A DNA stretch of 64,000 nucleotides from Microbacterium sp. nov. GSS16 (GTDB lineage Bacteria > Actinomycetota > Actinomycetes > Actinomycetales > Microbacteriaceae). Below the pieces are notes generated by a model. That model ran no database searches and was not told the origin of the DNA. It worked only from the letters and a program-made list of their open reading frames with translations. This document shows positions 10,329 to 18,535 of the stretch, piece after piece; the stretch's first letter is position 1, and every line of letters begins with the position of its first letter. The stretch is taken from NCBI RefSeq assembly GCF_028198145.1, contig NZ_CP116338.1:372001-436000 (forward strand), in the 5' to 3' direction. A program made the position numbers and the translations under genes.

Positions 10329-10990
10329 GCGACGACATCCGCGTGCTGCTCGTCGACGACCAGGAGCTCGTGCGATACGGCTTCCGGCTCATGCTCGACG
10401 CGACGCCGGGCATCGTCGTCGTCGGTGAAGCCGACGACGGGGAACGTGCGGTCGGGGCGACCGAGCGGCTGCAGCCGGACGTGATCCTGATGGACGTGCG
10501 GATGCCGGGGATGAACGGCATCGAGGCGACCAGGCGTGTTCTCGCCCGACGTCCGGCCACGCGCGTTCTCGTGCTCACGACCTACGATCTCGACGACTAC
10601 GCCTTCGGCGCGCTGCGCGCTGGCGCCGCCGGCTTCCTGCTGAAGGACACCCGCCCCGAGCAGCTCGTGGCCGCGATCGAGGCCGTGCACGCCGGCGACG
10701 CCGTGGTCTCGCCGCGGATCACCGCGCACCTGATCGCCACCGCGGCGCCGCACCTGGGTGGCCGGCAGAGCAGCGACGCCGAACAGGCGCTGGCAGATCT
10801 CACCGCCAGGGAGCGGGAGATCTTCGTGCTGATCGGCCAGGGTCTCACGAACGGGGAGATCGGCGCGACGCTTCACCTGAGCGACTCGACCGTGAAGGCG
10901 CATGTCGGACGGGTGCTGGCGAAGCTCGAGCTGCGCAACCGGGTGGATGCGGTGATCCGAGCGTACGAGCTGGGTGTGGTCGGGCACTGA
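10325..10990 (+). CDS. LuxR/NarL-family response regulator
   Basis: A 221-residue regulator with an N-terminal receiver domain (RVLLVDDQELVRYGFRLML, phospho-Asp in VILMDVRMPGMNG near residue 55, Lys in FLLKDTRPEQ near 105) and a C-terminal LuxR HTH (LTAREREIFVLIGQGLTNGE, then LSDSTVKAHVGRVLAKL). The TTG start overlaps the kinase stop (TTGA), indicating translational coupling. It is the cognate output partner of the kinase just upstream and probably regulates the adjacent ABC exporter. Confidence 0.92.
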   Translation: MSDDIRVLLVDDQELVRYGFRLMLDATPGIVVVGEADDGERAVGATERLQPDVILMDVRMPGMNGIEATRRVLARRPATRVLVLTTYDLDDYAFGALRAGAAGFLLKDTRPEQLVAAIEAVHAGDAVVSPRITAHLIATAAPHLGGRQSSDAEQALADLTAREREIFVLIGQGLTNGEIGATLHLSDSTVKAHVGRVLAKLELRNRVDAVIRAYELGVVGH

Positions 10991-11041
10991 GGTGCGCACC
11001 GACCGCACGGCGGTCACTTTCCCAAGACACCCACCGCAGCG

Positions 11042-12202
11042 TCAGCCGATGTCCTTCTTCAGCTTCGAGACCGTGTCCCCGTAGTTCATGCGGATGACGG
11101 GAAGCTGGAGCTTGTTCGTCCCCACCTGCACGTACCCGTGCTCGATCGTGCGCGCGAGTAGGTATCCGGCTTGCGTGGCGCCCTGCTCGGCTGTCGGGCT
11201 GTGGTGACCATAAGGGTAGGCGACGACCTCTCTGCTGCCGAGGATGCGAGCTGATTCCTCCAGGTCGGCCGCGACCTCATCGGCTGACAGGTTCACCATC
11301 CGCCCTCGGCCATCATCTCCCGCTCGATGCATGTCGTTCGTGTGCGACCGCTGCAGGACGAACGGTGACGGCGCGGGGTCTTGGCGGGCAGATGTGATGA
11401 CGAACGACGTCGTGAGGAGCTGCCGCTCGGTCACGACGGGCACGGCGAGTTCGAGCCACGTCGGATCGGCGTCATCGTCCGTGATGATGAGCGAATGCCG
11501 CGGCAGGAACAGCCTGCCGTCGATGAACGCATCCAGCTCGTCCCACGTGGGCAGGTAGAACTCCTGCGCTGCCACGTAGTCCATCTGCGCCTTGAAGTCT
11601 TCGACATACACGAAGTTGCCGCGCAGCCATCCGGACTCGCCTTGTGGCTTGGTGGTGAACTGGTGGTACATCAGGATCGGGATCTTTGCGGCGGTCGCAA
11701 GATTCTGCTCAGGCGTGGTCCACGCTGCGTACAGAGCGCTCTCGTGGTTGACGCAGACGGCAGGCCGCGATCCGTTGACCCGGTCGGTCTGCGCCTGAGC
11801 CTGCGCCGTCTCGAGCGTCGGATACCAGCCGGCGAACACCGCCCCGGCACGCTCAGGGATCGGCAGCCCGGAGTACAACATCCCCTCCGTCTGCAGCATC
11901 GGCGCCAGCTCGACACCCTCGCCGAAAAACGTCACAGCGCAGGCGGTTGCCGGGTCAGCGGCGTCTTCCAGCAGCTGCTGGGCCGGCGTCAGCGGGCTGG
12001 GACTCGGGGTCGGAGCGACGCTGATGGTTGGATCGATTTCTGCGGGCGGCTCCTGCGCCTCGCCGGCAAGCGCGCGCACGAACGGGACCGCGATGATGGC
12101 GACGAGCGCGATCGCGAGAATCGCGACGAGGCCGATCAGCAGACGACGGACGGCTTTCGACGACGTTCGAGATCCTCGACCGTTCGATGGTGCTGCGCTC
12201 AC
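11042..12202 (-). CDS. Secreted or anchored polysaccharide deacetylase-family protein
   Basis: A 386-residue protein with a basic N-terminus and a single signal-anchor helix (LLIGLVAILAIALVAIIAVP), a Pro/Ser/Thr linker, an unrecognised middle domain, and a NodB-like carbohydrate esterase domain starting around ILMYHQFTTKP. The motif normally carrying the catalytic Asp-Asp is seen as LIITDDDADPTW; downstream parts include VVAYPYGHHSPTAEQGATQAGY. It would remove N- or O-acetyl groups from cell-wall or surface polysaccharide outside the membrane. GTG 12202 is preferred because GGGAACC lies before it and it gives a normal signal-anchor; the frame is open farther upstream. Confidence 0.8.
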   Translation of the reverse strand: MSAAPSNGRGSRTSSKAVRRLLIGLVAILAIALVAIIAVPFVRALAGEAQEPPAEIDPTISVAPTPSPSPLTPAQQLLEDAADPATACAVTFFGEGVELAPMLQTEGMLYSGLPIPERAGAVFAGWYPTLETAQAQAQTDRVNGSRPAVCVNHESALYAAWTTPEQNLATAAKIPILMYHQFTTKPQGESGWLRGNFVYVEDFKAQMDYVAAQEFYLPTWDELDAFIDGRLFLPRHSLIITDDDADPTWLELAVPVVTERQLLTTSFVITSARQDPAPSPFVLQRSHTNDMHRAGDDGRGRMVNLSADEVAADLEESARILGSREVVAYPYGHHSPTAEQGATQAGYLLARTIEHGYVQVGTNKLQLPVIRMNYGDTVSKLKKDIG

Positions 12203-12507
12203 GGTTCCCGAGTGTAGCGACGGACTCGCACGCCGCTGAGATCCCGCCGCACACGGCCGGTCCTTAGGGCCTTCCCTCTTGGGATCCCCGTCGTTCAGAT
12301 CGTCGGTGTCCGATCTCACGAAAGGTGTCGGGCCGTGAGACACGACTACCGCGCAATCTCGCGGGAACCTTGAACGGGCCCAAGCTCGATCTGTCTCAAG
12401 AGACCTGTCGGAAGTCGGCACCGTCTGGGCTGCTAGTACAGTCTGACCCGTGCATCGTCGCGTTCGGGATCGTGTTCGCGACATCGACAACTCGGAGGAC
12501 AGAACTC

Positions 12508-13860
12508 GTGACAAGCAATGTTCTCGTGGAAGGTGATCCCAGGATCGGATGGATGGTTGACGGCGATCCAACTACCCCAGAGATCGCGGTCATGCTGGAA
12601 CGCACCGAGGATGCGATTCAGCTCACGGTCCCTACGAAAGGCATGTTCGGGCATGACGACCCCTACAGCCGCTGGTTCTCCTCTGGCATCCAATTTGGAG
12701 ACGATCCTGATCGAACCCGTTTCCGCTACACCCCACCGTCGAATCTACTGTTCAACGACCACCGCGGCCACGTCAGCCTCATCGGCTGCCGGCAGACTGC
12801 AGCCTCATTTGGTTCCAACGGAGCTGGCTTCGGACGAGTGGTCGCCGAGTATGCGGTCCTCGGAGGCCGTAGTTGGGCGAACTTCGAAAAGGTCAACGGC
12901 GTCCGAACGGAGATTCCCGGGCTCGCCGAGTGGACGGGGATAAGCAGCCGCACGACCGAAGTGAAGAACGACAAGGCAAATCGCACGCTCGAATACACGA
13001 TCACCATGCGCTCCCCCGCGGCGCAGCCTCTGGCGCGGAACAAGAATCTGACCCTTCAGCCGTCCTGGCGTTCTAGCATCCCGGCGCCGGGAACGATCGC
13101 AACCCACGATGTCATCCAAATCTCTACGACTTCCAAGAAGCATGAGGCTTGGGATGGCCTCCTCGCCCCGCACCGCGCTGTTCAGGACCTCCTCTCAATA
13201 TCGGCCTGGAAGCCGTTCGGCTTCTCTCGCATCGAAGTTGGAGTTGTTGAGCAGTCGAATCGGCATGAGACACCCGCGGACGGCGAGAGCAAGATGATGG
13301 TGTGGTCAGAAGTCGTAACCCGCCGCCTCCGCCTCGCCGATACTGCTCCCACGGGCGTGCATTTTCTGTTTACGTTCGCGGACATCGGTGCACCTGGCGT
13401 GCAGCGCTGGGTTCGACTGAGGTCTAAGTACGAACGCGCACTTCTGCCCCTCATCGGGATCGTTGATGAACGCGGGCTGTTCGTCGAAACGCGCGTCGCG
13501 CAGACTGGTATCGCTATCGAAGCGCTTGGCTTCCAGCTTGCAAGCGACGGAGCAAACGGTGCCACACTGAATACACGCGGGCAGATCACATACAACGATG
13601 CGATGGAGGCGATCCTCGCAGACATGCCTGTGGTGCCTGTTCCAGACGTCGAGGCCTGGAAGGATCGATCTCGGCTGTCATACATGGGAGTGAAACATGC
13701 AGACAATCCGACGCCCGACATTGTGACCCTAGCCAACGCCTATCGCGAAAATGCTCTAGTCCTCCGCTACTGGGTCGCGGGGCGTCTCGGGTGCGCGAAG
13801 GACCTTCTGAGACGGCGGCTTGACGAGGACCCGCTCAGCCGTAGCTTCGGCGCTGCTTGA
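12508..13860 (+). CDS. ApeA-like protein with probable C-terminal HEPN domain (putative antiphage)
   Basis: A 450-residue soluble protein with no signal or membrane segment. The long beta-rich N-terminal part (DHRGHVSLIGCRQTA, KNLTLQPSW) followed by a helical C-terminus (WVRLRSKYERALLPLIGIV, then LSYMGVKHADNP near residue 385, LANAYRENALVLRYWVAGRL) matches the architecture of ApeA-type proteins, where a beta domain precedes a HEPN nuclease domain; HEPN domains are RNases used in abortive defence. I see conserved-looking R and H around residues 383-393 but not a strict R-x(4-6)-H. GTG 12508 is chosen because GGAGGAC sits eight bases before it. GC content is visibly lower than in the flanks, and the next genes are a two-RT defence system. 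Confidence 0.6.
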   Translation: MTSNVLVEGDPRIGWMVDGDPTTPEIAVMLERTEDAIQLTVPTKGMFGHDDPYSRWFSSGIQFGDDPDRTRFRYTPPSNLLFNDHRGHVSLIGCRQTAASFGSNGAGFGRVVAEYAVLGGRSWANFEKVNGVRTEIPGLAEWTGISSRTTEVKNDKANRTLEYTITMRSPAAQPLARNKNLTLQPSWRSSIPAPGTIATHDVIQISTTSKKHEAWDGLLAPHRAVQDLLSISAWKPFGFSRIEVGVVEQSNRHETPADGESKMMVWSEVVTRRLRLADTAPTGVHFLFTFADIGAPGVQRWVRLRSKYERALLPLIGIVDERGLFVETRVAQTGIAIEALGFQLASDGANGATLNTRGQITYNDAMEAILADMPVVPVPDVEAWKDRSRLSYMGVKHADNPTPDIVTLANAYRENALVLRYWVAGRLGCAKDLLRRRLDEDPLSRSFGAA

Positions 13861-14117
13861 GCATCGGGTTTCGCCCGCGGTAGCGTGCGGACTTGGTTCT
13901 CGCACATTCTCGGCAAATCAAGCTTCGATCGCCGAGTCCGACTCAGCCGTCCAGCTGTATCACTGGCTCGGACGGGGACGAGCCACCGGGCATTCTGAGC
14001 TGGGTTCGAGGTGGTGGGCCGCCCGAAGACAGCCCACCACCTCCGGCGATTCTCCAGGCGTCACGCTCTGCGCTGGTGTGTGAGCTCGAAACAAGTCGGG
14101 CGAGCCTGGGCGCCCAG
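13861..14117 (-). ncRNA. Candidate non-coding RNA downstream of the second reverse transcriptase (DRT3-associated)
   Basis: This 257-bp gap lies between two convergent genes and is full of structure. A perfect 11-bp stem (14009-14019 with 14032-14042, AGGTGGTGGGC/GCCCACCACCT, 12-nt loop) and a 7-bp stem (13964-13970 with 13979-13985, TGGCTCG/CGAGCCA) can form. Read on the minus strand, 36 nt after the RT stop codon, the RNA would carry CACACAC (14082-14076) in an apparently unpaired stretch. DRT3 systems need an adjacent ncRNA, and I recall an ACACAC template being reported in it. Assignment and limits are inference; the hairpins could instead be a two-way terminator. Confidence 0.4.
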
Positions 14118-16166
14118 TCAATATACCTCGAGCATCCTCTTCCGCTCGAGCGCGGCATAGAGGTCGAACGTCTCCCAGTCCACGTTCCATCGTCGGGTTT
14201 TCGCGATCAGACGGTCTACGGTTGCCGGTACAGTCACCGCCCCCACGTATCGGGCGCATATCGCCTCCCGAACGGATCGCGCGACAAACGGGCAGGTGAG
14301 CACATTCAGGTTGAGAAGCGAAAGCTCTCCATCGATAAGCGAGCGCTCCTGCATCCGGAGGATCCATGCTTCGCACGCCCGGCGTAGCTTCGGGTAAGCC
14401 TTCGATCGCTTCATGTGTAGGAGCAGGCTGAACAGCAGCAGTACGGTCATCGTCGAGGGCTCACGGAAGTCGCTCCCTGATCTTGTGAATCCGCAGAGGT
14501 CTGCGAGTTCGTCTTCGCGGATCGAGTAGTTCGAGCCCAAGTCTGAGACGCAGTCGATGAATGTCGCTGTCACCGCATCTGGGTTCATCGGCCCCTTGGA
14601 CCGCCTAAGTTGCTGCATCAGCTCGTCCCGAACGCGCATCTCGACTCGCTCACGATCGTGCGCAGGCACGCCTTCCGAACGCGCGTAGCGGAGCAACGTA
14701 CTGCAAACTCGGGCCACCTTGACCGCGGGGCTCATGCGCGGAGCGCCCGAGTAGACGAAGAAGACAAAGTCCGTGAGCGCGAGAAGAGCCGAGGTAAGCG
14801 CGCGATGGTGCCTCGATAGTTGTTGGCCATTGAGTTCAACACTGTCGAGGACTTCTCTTGACCTACGCAGGAGCTTCTCGAACGAGCGCTCAACGCGTGC
14901 TAACGCGTAGTTTGCTAGCTCAAAGTGGCTGACGCCGGTGTCCAACAGGATCGCCTTGTACTCCACGATCAAATCGCCTGCATCGACATAGGGACGGCTC
15001 ACGGCGATACCGGCGTCCTCTCGATCACGTAGCTTCGTCGCCTGCCGTATGAGCTGGCGAACTCGCTTCTTGGCGACCGTCAGCGGTGACAGCCACGGCG
15101 TGAACTCCCCTTCCTCCTTCGACGCATTCAGGTGCAGCTTGTACTTGCGCAGGCCCCTAGACAACGCGTCGACTACAAAAGGACGCCTGCTTTCGTCCGC
15201 GAGGAAGATGAAGTAGTCATCGACGTAGCGCAGGACCTCGTAGTCTTCGCCGAACTTCATTCCCAGTTGGTCAAGCTGATCTGCAAGCTCGAGATCTACC
15301 GCCTGGAGAATGATCTCCGCGAACAGTCGGGATACTTCCGAGCCGATCGTGATGCCGCTCGTCTCGCTGTGGTTGAGCCGTTGCATAAGCTTGTCGAACG
15401 CGCCGCCGAACGTGCGATCGAGATCCGATCGCAGATTGGCCTTCACAACATCGTGGCCGTGAGCCGCCCACGCAATCGAATGGGTGTAGATACTGTCGAA
15501 ACACTTCGCTACATCGACCTTGACGAGATACCCGAACCTGCGCTCACAGGATCGATACTCAGCGGAGTCGTAGAATTTGTAGACGTTCGAGTATCGCTGG
15601 TATGTAAAGTATGAGCGCAACCATTCGTACTCGTGGTCATCGTGTTCGATACTGTCGTATGCTCGCCGTTGAAAGGCGAAGAGCGAATCCCTCACGACAA
15701 CGTATGGCGCGACTCGCGCCGGCCGCCTCAACGAGAAGCGGCTTTTGGATGTGTGGTAGAGGATGAGATCCTCGAACCTTTCGTAGAAGTCCGCAACGTC
15801 CAACTGCGCCATAGGGTGCGGCACAGTCAGCGTGCGGTAGTCGTTCTTCCGGTGGCGCACCGTGTATTGAAAGGGGATCGTGGGCACGGCTCCCCGATCT
15901 GCGGGAAGGTTGAGAGCAGCGCGCCTTCCGGGAGTGCTACCTGCGGGGAACGAGACACGCCGGCCGAGTATGACCCCGAGTATCACTTCTGTTGTGTCGT
16001 CAAGCTGCTTCGCATGCACAGTCTTCGCACCGAGACACACATCGGCATCGCGAAGAAAATCGTAGAGGCCACGGTTGCTGAACGATGGCGGGAGTTCATA
16101 GGGCAGGACGTCGCTCAGTACAACCCGCGCGGGGTGCTTCCGAAGAGACTGCCGACGCTTAGGCAC
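14118..16166 (-). CDS. drt3b: Reverse transcriptase, Drt3b-like (UG8-type) subunit of a two-RT defence system
   Basis: A 682-residue protein with a complete RT core. RT motif A is LVKVDVAKCFDSIYTHS near residue 215, a fingers/palm region has SGITIGSEVSRLFAEIIL near 270, and the catalytic box is RYVDDYFIFL near 312. A long C-terminal helical region of about 300 residues with no known domain follows, as in UG8-type RTs. Its GTG start overlaps the stop of the upstream RT by eight bases with GGGGG as ribosome-binding site, so the two are co-translated. There is no maturase or endonuclease domain, so it is not a group II intron. The pairing with a UG3-like RT points to DRT3; the subtype name is inference from gene order and length. 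Confidence 0.72.
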   Translation of the reverse strand: MPKRRQSLRKHPARVVLSDVLPYELPPSFSNRGLYDFLRDADVCLGAKTVHAKQLDDTTEVILGVILGRRVSFPAGSTPGRRAALNLPADRGAVPTIPFQYTVRHRKNDYRTLTVPHPMAQLDVADFYERFEDLILYHTSKSRFSLRRPARVAPYVVVRDSLFAFQRRAYDSIEHDDHEYEWLRSYFTYQRYSNVYKFYDSAEYRSCERRFGYLVKVDVAKCFDSIYTHSIAWAAHGHDVVKANLRSDLDRTFGGAFDKLMQRLNHSETSGITIGSEVSRLFAEIILQAVDLELADQLDQLGMKFGEDYEVLRYVDDYFIFLADESRRPFVVDALSRGLRKYKLHLNASKEEGEFTPWLSPLTVAKKRVRQLIRQATKLRDREDAGIAVSRPYVDAGDLIVEYKAILLDTGVSHFELANYALARVERSFEKLLRRSREVLDSVELNGQQLSRHHRALTSALLALTDFVFFVYSGAPRMSPAVKVARVCSTLLRYARSEGVPAHDRERVEMRVRDELMQQLRRSKGPMNPDAVTATFIDCVSDLGSNYSIREDELADLCGFTRSGSDFREPSTMTVLLLFSLLLHMKRSKAYPKLRRACEAWILRMQERSLIDGELSLLNLNVLTCPFVARSVREAICARYVGAVTVPATVDRLIAKTRRWNVDWETFDLYAALERKRMLEVY

Positions 16167-17502
16167 GCCATGCCCCCTTCAATCGTGTCATGCGTTGCAT
16201 TGACCAGCGATGGATCGTTCGTCGACTGAACCCATCAGTGAATGACAAGGCCGCGATCTTCTGATCGAGGCCAGGTGGCAACGAAGACCGCGAGGCTCGA
16301 TCGTGAAGATGGCGGTCCAACGCCGCGAGCGACTGCAGATCGGTTAGGTGCGGATTTGAGAAGTAAATCCCAACTAACGCGTTCCGCTTATTGTGGGATA
16401 AGCGAGTGTTCGCCGTCAGGAAGCGAAGCCTATCGAGGAGCAGGCTTCGTCGTCCGTGGTTGGCAGGATCCGCGCGGTCCCACGCGGAGAAAGCCCTATC
16501 GATGCGAGCTCTGATGGTCTTGTAACGGTCACGCGTGAGCCTTACCACAGTGCCCTTCTTGCTCCGATACTCGATCTCGTAGCCAAGGAACTCAATTTTC
16601 CCGAGCGAGTTGTTGACGAGTTCTCGATGCAGAGTCTTCGCTGTGTTCAGGGCCAGATCGAGCCGTTGGAGCTCGGTTTCAATCTCCGCGACCACGGCGC
16701 TCGGTGCTATCGCGCCCTTCCGTTCCTCCGCGCGCACCAAGACGATGTCGTCGACGTAGCGCGCGAAATAAAGTGTGCCGCGAGTATCCCGCAGAGCGCG
16801 ATCAGCTTGAGCGATGTACGACTCGGCTAGCTTCGCGCTCAGACCCACACCTGCGGGGAGGCCGCGCGCCTTCCCGGTGAGGGCCTCCATCTCGGTGAGC
16901 AACCTGTCGATCAGTCGCAGGCACGATGGGCTTAGCGCTGTCGTGTCTAGATGAGAACGAAGTCGTCGGTGGTCGATGCTGTCGTAGAAGTCCTTCACAT
17001 CAGCCCGGACGATAATCTTCGGCAAGTTGTTATCAAGCGTGCGGATCAGCCCCGCGACGATCGATTGGCGTCCTCGCGGACGGCTCAGCAACGTCGATCC
17101 GACGACGCGTTGAAGGTGCTTGTCCGCGAAGAACGCCTCCGGGGTAGCCGCGATCGAGTAGGTCTGACGCTTCCCACCAACTACTTGGCCGCGGGCCAAA
17201 CCCCACACGAACTCGTCGGACTCGACGCTTCTGATGAGTGCCTCGCTAGTTGCAGCAATCGATGTTTCCAGCAATTCCTCGGCAGCCTGGCGGTCCGCAT
17301 GCGCAACGGATTCCGGCGCCAGCTCAGATGGACCGATGTAAGGCACCGTCCGCTTGCGCGCTGCCCGAGCGCGATGGCGCGAGTCGCGCGCCACATCATA
17401 GGCGCGGCGAACGTCAGGGTAGAGACTGAGGAGATCGCGTCCACGCCGCGCTTCCAAGTCCCAGATCCTGCGCAAGTTCTTCGGCGAGAAGCTCTGATCC
17501 AA
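16159..17502 (-). CDS. drt3a: Reverse transcriptase, Drt3a-like (UG3-type) subunit of a two-RT defence system
   Basis: A 447-residue RT. The N-terminus reads DQSFSPKNLRRIWDLEARRG, a pattern I associate with UG3/Drt3a. RT motif A is IIVRADVKDFYDSIDH near residue 165, ARGLPAGVGLSAKLAESYIA near 215 and the catalytic box FARYVDDIVLVRA near 246. TTG 17502 is chosen because GAGGAGG lies seven bases upstream and it fits the family start; the frame is open farther upstream. It is the first gene of the RT pair, overlapping the second by eight bases. In known DRT3 systems both RTs and an ncRNA are needed for phage protection. A Tn7-like element is inserted 194 bp upstream. Confidence 0.75.
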   Translation of the reverse strand: MDQSFSPKNLRRIWDLEARRGRDLLSLYPDVRRAYDVARDSRHRARAARKRTVPYIGPSELAPESVAHADRQAAEELLETSIAATSEALIRSVESDEFVWGLARGQVVGGKRQTYSIAATPEAFFADKHLQRVVGSTLLSRPRGRQSIVAGLIRTLDNNLPKIIVRADVKDFYDSIDHRRLRSHLDTTALSPSCLRLIDRLLTEMEALTGKARGLPAGVGLSAKLAESYIAQADRALRDTRGTLYFARYVDDIVLVRAEERKGAIAPSAVVAEIETELQRLDLALNTAKTLHRELVNNSLGKIEFLGYEIEYRSKKGTVVRLTRDRYKTIRARIDRAFSAWDRADPANHGRRSLLLDRLRFLTANTRLSHNKRNALVGIYFSNPHLTDLQSLAALDRHLHDRASRSSLPPGLDQKIAALSFTDGFSRRTIHRWSMQRMTRLKGAWRA

Positions 17503-17615
17503 TCCCAACCCTCCTCTCGTGAGCCTACCGACCGTTGATGCCGCGTCCGCAACCGGCGCCGACAGCGGACAAAGTCGAGACCGCCGGCCGGGGCGCCGCT
17601 TCGACACGCCGTCCG

Positions 17616-17690
17616 TCCGCCAGGTTCGTGAGACTCCGCCAACTTCTTGAGACGCTCCGCCACTTTTTTGAGATTCCGCCACTTTCGTGA
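17616..17690. repeat. Array of four ~20-bp direct repeats next to the transposon's left end
   Basis: Four imperfect copies of a unit like CCGCCANNTTNNTGAG occur at 19-21 bp spacing (units near 17616, 17636, 17656 and 17675). The copies include CCGCCAACTTCTTGAG and CCGCCACTTTTTTGAG. The last unit stops six bases before the TGTCCGA tip of the Tn7-like element. Such arrays are typical of transposase-binding ends (IS21/Mu/Tn7-type). I found no transposase using them, so this may be the stump of another element or a regulatory array ahead of drt3a. Confidence 0.55.
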
Positions 17691-17696
17691 AATCGG

Positions 17697-17816
17697 TGTC
17701 CGACGACAGTGATTCTGTAGTGCGTGCCAGTGATCTTGTGACCAAGATCGGCGGATTGTCGGTCAATCGGCGTCATACCGACACGCGCTGAGGCTGGCCC
17801 AGTGCCATTGATCCTG
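17697..17816 (+). repeat. Left end of the Tn7-like element with three putative TnsB-binding repeats
   Basis: After the TGTCCGA tip come AGTGATTCTG (17708-17717), GTGCCAGTGATCTTG (17724-17738) and GTGCCATTGATCCTG (17802-17816). The first two are 21 bp apart and the third is isolated, resembling the spread sites in the left end of Tn7. The tip-to-first-site distance is about eight bases shorter than at the right end. Confidence 0.75.
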
Positions 17817-18094
17817 TAGTTCGCAGTCGCAAGGGGCGGCTCCTGATGCCGGGGCGGGCCGCCCCGGACACTCCCAGATCGCACCGACGTGGCAGCAGAT
17901 GATCGAGGACGACGTCATCACCCGAGCGGCTCGCGACACCGTGGCGAACGGCTATCAGCACATCGGCATAGCCGAAGGCTGCGGCGACGAACGTGGCGTT
18001 GGCAACAGCGACATGGCTCATGAGGAACTGTTCGTGACAACGAGGCTGCGGCGGACTTCAAGACCCACGACGAAGCGAAGGCGGAAGGACACAG
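17817..18094. other. Non-coding or relic stretch inside the left end
   Basis: Between the left-end repeats and the arsR terminator I find no convincing gene. Short open frames exist on both strands, for example one opening at 17899 that reads MIEDDVITRAARDTVANGYQ, but there is no ribosome-binding site or recognisable family and the frame runs through the arsR gene antisense. It may be a fragment of a lost gene. Confidence 0.35.
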
Positions 18095-18128
18095 GACCGC
18101 TCGGCCCCTCGGTGGAGACCGAGCGGTC
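18095..18128 (-). terminator. Hairpin overlapping the arsR stop codon
   Basis: A perfect 10-bp stem (18095-18104 with 18119-18128, GACCGCTCGG/CCGAGCGGTC) with a 14-base loop coincides with the end of the arsR-type gene, as expected for its terminator on the minus strand. Confidence 0.55.
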
Positions 18129-18465
18129 ACCGATCGTTGGGAAGGTGGCGAAGGTGCCCCATGGCCTCGTCGAAGAGATCTGCGACGTGGTCGTCGAACA
18201 GCACGTAGTGGATGTGCCGTCCCTCACGATCGCCGCGGACCACGCTGAGATTCCGGAGAAGCCGTAGGTGGTTGGAGAGCGTCGTCTGTCCGATGCCGAG
18301 CTGCGCGCCGAGGTCGGTCACCGTGCTGGGCCGGATGCGCAGCGCGCTCAGGATGCGGAGTCGGACCGGTGACGCCAGTGCCCGCATGATCTCAGCCAGC
18401 CGCTCGGCATCCCCCGCTGACAGCGGAGCAGATGCCGATTCTGCCGAGTCGGTCATAGTTGACAT
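18127..18465 (-). CDS. ArsR/SmtB-family metal-responsive repressor
   Basis: A 112-residue winged-helix repressor. The HTH region reads LASPVRLRILSALRIRPSTV, then LGIGQTTLSNHLRLLRNLSV, with the wing DREGRHIHYVLFDDHVADLF. ArsR/SmtB proteins leave DNA when they bind metal. The cysteine-based sensor motif of ArsR/CadC is absent; the C-terminal DDHVADLFDEAMGHLRH has Asp/His residues in the place used by alpha-5 type sensors for zinc, nickel or cobalt. It is divergent from the P1B-4 ATPase across a 70-bp AT-rich gap, so it most likely represses that pump and itself. Confidence 0.9.
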   Translation of the reverse strand: MSTMTDSAESASAPLSAGDAERLAEIMRALASPVRLRILSALRIRPSTVTDLGAQLGIGQTTLSNHLRLLRNLSVVRGDREGRHIHYVLFDDHVADLFDEAMGHLRHLPNDR

Positions 18466-18535
18466 CCTCCCCTATGAGCACGATTATCATTCACATATAT
18501 CAACATATCATGTTCTTGTGATGTATTGTCGAAGC
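18466..18535. promoter_or_regulatory. Divergent promoter/operator between the ArsR repressor and the metal ATPase
   Basis: This 70-bp gap is strikingly AT-rich for this genome, with repeated ATATC/GATAT elements around 18494-18510. SmtB/ArsR-family operators are typically AT-rich imperfect palindromes placed exactly like this. I cannot define a clean palindrome by eye. Confidence 0.5.

Noticed and set aside
12325..12507. N-terminal extension of the ApeA-like protein
   Set aside because: GGAGGAC is placed ideally for GTG 12508; the upstream part is promoter DNA and reads as noise.
14118..17502. Group II intron or retron
   Set aside because: No maturase/endonuclease domain, no intron 5'/3' ends, and two different RTs in one operon; retrons have one RT with an msr-msd just upstream.
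17616..17690. CRISPR array
   Set aside because: Units are adjacent with no unique 30-bp spacers, and there are no cas genes.
17755..17761. Alternative left transposon tip TGTCGGT
   Set aside because: It lies inside the first repeats and its neighbouring sites do not match the right end; TGTCCGA at 17697 pairs with the right tip.
17899..18267. Possible gene before the metal ATPase
   Set aside because: No ribosome-binding site, runs antisense through the arsR gene and its terminator; kept only as an unexplained stretch.
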